Origin: Enoplolaimus lenunculus
Lineage: Eukaryota > Nematoda > Enoplea > Enoplida > Thoracostomopsidae
Length of the DNA stretch: 64,000 nt
Assembly: GCA_030248215.1 (NCBI GenBank)
Contig: JASANG010002951.1
Location: 124,001-188,000, forward strand
Reading direction: 5' to 3'
Shown piece after piece: positions 14,301 to 23,300 of this stretch. Both the position numbers and the translations under genes were made by a program. Numbering within the stretch: the stretch's first letter is position 1; every line of letters begins with the position of its first letter. The notes beneath the pieces were generated by a model. The model made no database searches, had not been told where the DNA came from, and was given only the letters and a program-made list of their open reading frames with translations.

Positions 14301-17300
14301 GTAAAGTGTTTTGCAAGCGAGCATAGCGAGTGAGAGAAATTTGTTTGATCCATGGGCGCATTATTTACACATATAAACTTATTGCTTTTATTCAAATCTT
14401 CATTCGGGTTCTGCACATTCCCACTTCATTTTGTGTACGAAATACTGTTCAGAAAAATGTAAAAACGTTAGAAACAAAAAATAAGAGGGTAGGCATGAAA
14501 GTCTAAATATTGCGATTTTTAAAAATAAAGTGAGCTATTGGAAATTGCTATGGGCCGCTTCTGTAAAGGCTCATTAGGATATTTTCAATTTTTAATGTTC
14601 ACAAATAAATTGTACACTTTTTTCCTGCGTAGAGTATAGTAGTGGATTAATAGACTGTGTAAGAAACTGTAAGACAATATTCGCTGTGTTAAGCAGATGT
14701 TAATGTGTTTGTGCAGTAGATGAAAATTGAAAATATTAGTGTGAGAAATGTTGTCAAATTTATATTCGTACAGTATGTTTTAGAAGTTATATACGCTATT
14801 GTTTCTATGGCGAACGCTGCAATGCTCGCCAAACATGCGTTTGCTATTGAAAATATTGGCTTAATGAATATGGTGGCGCGCACTAATTTTTAATAAACAA
14901 ATTTTATCGTGCTGCACACCACCATATTGATTAAGCCTATATTTTGATTAGCAACGCATAGCGGCGTTCGGCTTACACCAGCGTTCGGCATAGTAAACTA
15001 TAGCGTATATAGCTCTAAAAAGTACATACTGTACGAATATAAATTTGACACATTTCTCACACGAATATTTTCAATTTCATCTTCTGCACAGACGCGTAAC
15101 ATTTGTTACACACAGCAATTGTTGTTATCAGTTCACTAGACAGTTTCACTATAGTTGCTCACTACTATACTCTACGCAGGAAAAAGTGTATAATTTATTT
15201 GTGAACATTAAAAATTGAATATTCTTAATGAGCCTTTACAGAAGCAGCCCGACAGCCAGCAATTTTAAATAGTTGCACTTTACTTTTAAATCAGTAATAT
15301 TTAGACTTTCATGCCTACCCTCTTATTTTTTGTTTCTAACGTTTTTACATTTTTCTGAACAGGAGCGTACACAAAATGAAGTGGGGAGAGATGTGCAGCA
15401 CCCGAAATGTAAGATTTGAATAAAAACACGTTTATATGCTGTAGAATAAAACGTACATGGATCAAACAAATTTTCTCACTCGCTATGCTGCTTGCAAAAC
15501 ACTTTTTACACCAGAGTTATAATACAGTCCCGAAATGCAATCTTAGCTGTGTCCCTGTTTGTGAACACCCTTGAAAACCACCAATTCCTTTCAACCATGT
15601 CAAAGTTTACACAGACGTATCCAAGGCATTGCCACCATTGCCTAGACGCCTACCCCCAAGACCGCAACGGCGATCAAAACTAAGATTTGCATTAAAATTT
15701 AGTCCTTTAAAACGGGGGTTCAAGCTTCCCGCTCGCTTCACTCGCGAGTTTTTTGTTGCAAATATTTGACTTCGCAGGACCACCGTTGTTGCGAATGTCT
15801 GCATCCGCCACTAAAACATTGACTTACCAACACTTTCCGAAAATGTGACACAGTATATATTTCAACTTTTGACGGTTCCGGAGTGACAACGTTCGCTTGA
15901 TCATGTGACCCAAACGACAGTTCCGGATCGTCAAATTGATTGACAGCTGTCAAGTTGGATCCGGCTAAATAATAGGCGTGTATGTGTTGGTCATCAGTGA
16001 AACTATCCGTTGGACTTTGATGATATGCTTCTAACTGTGAACCGCTTAGCCTTCCAAGATCTTGTAGCTGATCTGAAGTATAGTATCAACAGCTATCTTA
16101 GATTGGACGTTTTGCACCGTTGAGGGCGAATTGAAATTTCTCGCTGATGCTGTACGCTTGGCAAATTTCTTCTTGCCAGCGACGCAGGAATTACAATCGA
16201 CGCAACGGAATGAATCGAGCCGGGTTGATGTTTGAGAGGCCGTCTTGGAGTCCGTAATGGCTGGGGCGCTTTGATGGGCGATTTAGGGCTTGATAGAGCA
16301 CTTTGAGCTGGAGGAGTTCCGGTTGAAGCCACTGAACTGAGAAACAGTGTCGAGTCTTGCTTTGTGCGCAGCGGATAGACGTAAGGGGTTGCGAAACGGC
16401 TCTTTACCGGGACGGTGTTGTTGTTTTCGCGAGTTGACGAAACCGGATGTTCACAGGTTTCGTCAACGAGCGAAAATGACGCGTCGCTGCCGGCGTCAGA
16501 TATCAAAATCTGTAAAAATTTAAAGTGTTTTAAGTTTTTTAACCCTTTCTCACATGAATATTTTCTATTTCCCCTGGGACCTACTTTTATGCTAGGATTC
16601 GAAATCCGGTGACTGGACTGGGAGGCGTATATCATCACCACTCAGCTATAGGAGCTTGACGCTCGAGCCCGAGGGGGCTCTCACGTCTTGTGGTGATATA
16701 GTAGTATGTATACGAGTTGCAATTGTTAAACACGGTGCGATATACATTATTTAACGTATATATACTGCGCTTAGTTGCCTATAGCCAACTCAATGTGAGA
16801 AGGGGTTAAATGTTTGTAAATTGAAGTTTTAAGCAGAGCTCTAAAACACGAAGTGTAGTGCCCCGAATATAAGGGGGCGACTGATATTTATTTGGCCATT
16901 CCAGAGGGTACCCTGTTATTCGGTTACGGACTGTTATTTATTTTTAACCAGCTCTCCGCCATCCTTCGTTAATGATATGTAACCGGTATTGCAAATATCC
17001 GTTGAATTAAACGTTTATTTGTTTTGCATCAAAAGCTTAAGCGATAATACAAGGTTTATATCTAGGAATGTACTGGCAAATGTTATGTATGCTTTAAAGT
17101 TTCGAACTCAGTTTTACTCGCCCCTGGAATCATTTATGTGCTACTTTAGAGATAATTTATACTTATGGACTCTGATTAGAGTTTAGGGCTTATGGACTCT
17201 GATTAGGATTTATGGACTCTATCCGCCTACGGACTCTTATTACGGATACAGATTCCTATTGATTGGGACTCAAAATGGGCACCCCGTCCCCTCTTATTTT

Positions 17301-20300
17301 GGTCACTACAGTAATTGTTTCTCACATTAAATATTTCTCATTTAATTTGAGAGAAGATATGAAACTATAATACGAACCCAGATCCTGTTAGATGATGGAA
17401 CGCGTTCGCCATTACCCCTCATCATATCTTGAGATTCACACTCGAGTCATTGACGTCTTGTGAAGATTTTGTACTGCATATACGCGTAGTAATAAGTGTA
17501 CTCTATGCTGGAAATGGTTACAAAAAACTTCAAACCTGTTCTTCAGGAATTCGTGTCAGATGAACTTTTTCAACGATTGGAGATTGATTGGTCAATCGAT
17601 TGAACGATACAGTACAGTCGAGTATTTCTCGAGTTGAACCCAACCGTTGTGTTTGTAGAGAGTTTTGTTGAAATTCAACTGAACTTGGATGATGATGCGC
17701 TATTGGCGTTTGGAGTTTAAATTTCATCTGAAAACAAATTTAAAAATATGTAGTTAGAGAGCAGTATTGGGTTATGCTGGTACAGTTTTCTTAATTCTGG
17801 TTCATATGTTAGTTTTGTACTTACCAAGTTAAACCAATCGTGTCCAACATCCACAGCAAGTGTATAATACAGTGCAGTGAGAAGACAAATATTTAAATGT
17901 TCGGGCCAATTAGAATCCGGATGAACGTTCATAATATGCGGCGTTTTGCATTGCCGAACAACGAGCAGGGTGAGACCGAATAGTCTAAAAATAATAATTT
18001 TTTAAATTAATTTAATTTTTTAAAATCTAAAATATAATTTTTTTAAATTTACTTTAATTTTAATTTAATTTAATTTGTAACATTCCAAAATATAATTTTT
18101 TAAATTAAATTTTTAAAATTCCAAAATATATTTTTTAAATTAATTAAATTTTTAAAATTTACAAATATAAATTGAATCAAGGTTTTGGATAGTTTTTAGT
18201 ACTTGAAATTTTACTGTTTTAAAAGCTTATGCGTAACAAACATATAATTCGGTACTTTAATATTATTGCAATGTTATATCCGTGTTATATTAGTCTGCTA
18301 TTTAGCTAAAAACTTTACATTAATACAAGCTTCAGATGAACAATGTGAACGGCAAAATTTTCACCACGACACACGTGAGGAGAGACTGTATTCAATCCCC
18401 CTGATCCTGTCTACTTAATACATCACTTTAAGCAAATTCCCAATGTATGGTACTCTAATAGAAAGTGAATTCAACATTTACACGTACCTTGATTCAATAT
18501 TTTCCGGCGGAATCGTACTCCAAACGATTTCAAATTGATATAAATACAATATAACGGTCCAAATACCGGTAAACATCAAAAGTGCCGCTTCTGTCCGTTG
18601 AAACCAACGTTCAGGTATCGTTCGATTGAACGCAACTAAGCTTAATAGAATAAGAAACACAATAAAATATACAGTCGATACTGTAGATGGATGGCATATA
18701 CCGCAAAGTCCTATTAGAATCGTAATAACCCATTTTGTCGCCGTTCGAAACCTCTGATTCTTTTCCCAACCGCCTGGTTCAGTTGAATTTCGATCCGACT
18801 TCGTTGGATTCAATTTTGACTCCAGTTGAGTTGAACTCAACTCATCGGCGTGAACATATCGCGTGTCTGCTGTCGCCACGTTGAGTTGAACACTGTCGGA
18901 ATGATTGCGATCGACGCTTCGAAGCGTGTGAAAATTACCGCGAGCGTCTTCTGGAAGCGTGGCAAATTCGCGGTTAGCATCTGGAAGCGTAGGAAAATAG
19001 CAATCAGCGTCAGGAGTCGTGGGAAAACCGCCATTGGCGTCTGGAAGCGTGGGAAAATCACTATCCAGTGGCGGCGTGGGACAGTCGTTGAGTTCATACT
19101 CTGAGCTGTCCGCTGAATCTGAAAACGCGCATATTTGACGATAGATGTGCATCGAAAGCGAGCAAACCAACAGTTCAGGTGCAATGAGCCGCAGAAATTG
19201 CCAAGTTGACGCTTTGTCCAGCCTGAAACAGAGAACGGCCGTGTATTTGTCACCCAACAGCGACCTTAAAGCCTATGAATAAATCTAAGCATATTCCTAA
19301 GCGTATGCCTAAGCATTATAATGGGCGACAAAATGTCGAGTCGATCAAATTCCATATTACAAGTTGTCGGACGACGAGTTGCTAGGCGACCAATGGTCGT
19401 GATACCGTTCCTAACAGAAACAAATTTTTGCTATTAGAGCCCAGTTTTGCAAAAGTAAACTTTTACCCAATGAAATTGCGTCAAACCTTCCTTTGGAATG
19501 TCACATTATTCAATTAATTGGATTCAGTTTGCTTTCATATCAGTTGCTCACTGGTGTAAATTGCTGTTCAGGACACGACATATATTTGTTGCAGAGCGAA
19601 ATCCAAAATTTACACAAAATATTTTATTATTCGAATATAATCAGCAGTTGCCGTTGTTACCTTTGCATGCCAAACTGCCTAGCGATCAATTCATATGTTG
19701 AGCCTAAAATGCACTTAATAATATTTTTTAATCTATTTTCTGCATCTAAATCCAGTGCTAAGAAAACTTGTCTGAACAAAATTGTCTGATGATCACTTTT
19801 ACACTGTAAACGTTAATGAGTTGATTTATCAATTCAGCTAGCGAGTTGGTTATTTCTAAATTATAATATCACAATATACATTAACTCACTATGATTTGAG
19901 TTGAATCTCACTTCGAGATGAGCTGACTTTGGGTGAATTGATTAATTAACTCAGAATGAATTGAATCAACTCAAAATTCTGAGTTCTGATCGTCCTAACT
20001 CAGACTGGGTGATTCAACTCATTCTGAGTTAAAGTCAACTCACTGAAATTTACAGTGTGGAGAAAAGTATGCAAGTAAACCTGGCTTGTATGTGACAAAA
20101 TGTACCAATGTTCGTTGCGTTTTTGTCTTACTGTAACCAAATTTTTTGGGGGATCGATATCATGGAGAATACAATTAAATTTGATCAAAGGTTTTAACAA
20201 ATATGTCAAGCATTTTTTGATAGCCCCCCTCCCGTTTGCGCAATGTGGCTTGAAACCTACAAAAGTGCCAAAATGTAACACTTATTTCAATGATTTTGAA

Positions 20301-23300
20301 ATAATTTACTTTTCTCAAACGCTTCCCGAAATCAAATCAATACTGTGATCGCGGATCAAAAATTATTGTTCACAATTAAAGACAAAATTTATTTAAATTA
20401 TTAAACAATTAAAAAAATTTATTTTAATTACTAAATTCTTGGCAAAATTTCTTTATAAAATTAAATATTTAACAAAATTACTTTAAATTTTAAATATTTA
20501 ACAAATTTTTTAAAATTATCAAATATTTAACAAAACTTTTTTAAATTAGTAAATATTTAACAAAATTTATTTAAATTATTAAATATTGAACAAAATTTAT
20601 TTAAATTATTAAATATTGAACAAAATTTATTCGAATAATTAAATGCTCAATAAAATTTATTTAAATTATTTTAATATTGAACAAAATTTATTTGAATAAT
20701 TAAATATTCAATAAAATTTATTTAAATTATTAAATATTGAATAAAATTTATTTGAATAATTAAATGTTTAATAAAATTTATTTAAATTATTAAATATTGA
20801 ACAAAATTTATTTGAATAATTAAATGTTTAATAAAATTTATTTAAATTATTAAATTATTGAAAAACAGAAAGATTTTATTTTGAATAATTAAATGTTCAA
20901 TAAAATTTATTTAAATTATTTAAATATTTAACAAAATTTATTTGAAATAATTAAATGTTCAATAAAATTTATTTAAATTATTAAATATTTAACAAAATTT
21001 ATTTAAATTATTTAAATCTTGAACAAAATTTATTTAAATTATTAAATATTGAACAAAATTTATTTGAAATAATTAAATATTCAAATAAAATTTATTTAAA
21101 TTAATTAAATATTGAATAAAATTTATTTGAATAATTAAATGTTCAATAAAATTTATTTAAATTATTAAATATTGAACAAAAATTTATTTAAAATAATTAA
21201 ATATGTTTAATAAACTTTATTTAAATTATTAAATATTGAACAAAGAAATTTATTTGAATAATTAAAATGTTCAATAAAATTTATTTAAATTATTAAATAT
21301 TTAACAAAATTTATTTGAATAATTAAATGTTTCAATAAAATTTATTTAAATTATTAAATATTTTAACAAAATTTATTTAAATTATTTAAATTCTATGCAC
21401 AAAATTTATTTAAATTATTAAAATATATTGAACAAAATTTATTTGAATAATTAAATGCTCAATAGAAATTTATTTTAAATTATTTTTAATATTGAAACAA
21501 AATTTATTTGAATAATTAAATAATTCAATAAAGAAATTTATTTAAATTATCTTTAAATATATGGAATAAAACTTATATTTGAATAATTAAATGTTCAATA
21601 AAATTTATTTAAATTATTAAAAAAATATTGAACAAAATTTATTTGAATAATTAAATGTTTAACAAAATTTATTTAAATTATTAAATATTGAACAAAATTT
21701 ATTTGAATAATTAAATGTTCAATAAAATTTATTTAAATTATTAAATATTTAACAAAATTTATTTAAATTATTAAACAATTAAAAAAATTTATTTTAATTA
21801 CTAAATTCTTGGCAAAATTTCTTTATAAAATTAAATATTTAACAAAATTACTTTAAATTTTAAATATTTAACAAATTTTTTAAAGATTATCAAATATTTA
21901 ACAAAACTTTTTTAAATTAATGTAAATATTTAACAAAATTTATTTAAATTATATAAATATTGAACAAGAATTTATTTAAATTATTAAATATTGAACAAAA
22001 TTTATTCGAATAATTAAATGCTCAATAAAATTTATTTAAATTATTTTAATATTAAACAAAATTTATTTGAATAATTAAATATTCAATAAAATTTATTTAA
22101 ATTATTAAATATTGAATAAAATTTATTTGAATAATTAAATGTTCAATAAAATTTATTTAAATTATTAAATATTGAACAAAATTTATTTGAATAATTAAAT
22201 GTTTAATAAAATTTATTTAAATTATTAAATATTGAACAAAATTTATTTGAATAATTAAATGTTCAATAAAATTTATTTAAATTATTAAATATTTAACAAA
22301 ATTTATTTGAATAATTAAATGTTCAATAAAATTTATTTAAATTATTAAATATTTAACAAAATTTATTTAAATTATTAAATCTTGAACAAAATTTATTTAA
22401 ATTATTAAATATTGAACAAAATTTATTTGAATAATTAAATATTCAATAAAATTTATTTAAATTATTAAATATTGAATAAAATTTATTTGAATAATTAAAT
22501 GTTCAATAAAATTTATTTAAATTATTAAATATTGAACTAAATTTATTTGAATAATTAAATGTTTAATAAACTTTATTTAAATTATTAAATATTGAACAAA
22601 ATTTATTTGAATAATTAAATGTTCAATAAAATTTATTTAAATTATTAAATATTTAACAAAATTTATTTGAATAATTAAATATTCAATAAAATTTATTTAA
22701 ATTATTAAATATTTAACAAAATTTATTTAAATTATTAAATCTTGAACAAAATTTATTTAAATTATTAAATATTGAACAAAATTTATTTGAATAATTAAAT
22801 GCTCAATAAAATTTATTTAAATTATTTTAATATTGAACAAAATTTATTTGAATAATTAAATATTCAATAAAATTTATTTAAATTATTAAATATTGAATAA
22901 AACTTATTTGAATAATTAAATGTTCAATACAATTTATTTAAATTATTAAATATTGAACAAAATTTATTTGAATAATTAAATGTTTAACAAAATTTATTTA
23001 AATTATTAAATATTGAACAAAATTTATTTGAATAATTAAATGTTCAATAAAATTTATTTAAATTATTAAATATTTAACAAAATTTATTTAAATTATTAAA
23101 TCTTGAACAAAATTTATTTAAATTATTAAATATTGAACAAAATTTATTTGAATTGTTAAATGTTCAACTTAACAAAATTACACAAACGTACATGAGATAA
23201 GAACGTTGGCGTACGGAGGATCAACGAGTAAACAAATATGAAATATCAACTGCGCTAACGCAAAAAATAATCCAATGCATAATATTGCAACAATAAACCG

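Larger units (their letters stand above)
14914..18175 (+). repeat. Triplicated block, copy C (direct, longest)
   Basis: Begins in the middle of the MITE seen at 8812-9086, exactly at the shared heptamer GCACACC, and runs through exon 7, exon 6 and exon 5 to AT-rich DNA at 18175. One-base losses relative to copy A cluster in 15000-15850; from about 16,150 to 17,430 the two are almost identical. Confidence 0.9.

Noticed and set aside
20350-23165. CRISPR-like array
   Set aside because: It is an AT-rich eukaryotic satellite with contiguous 60-bp units and no spacers.
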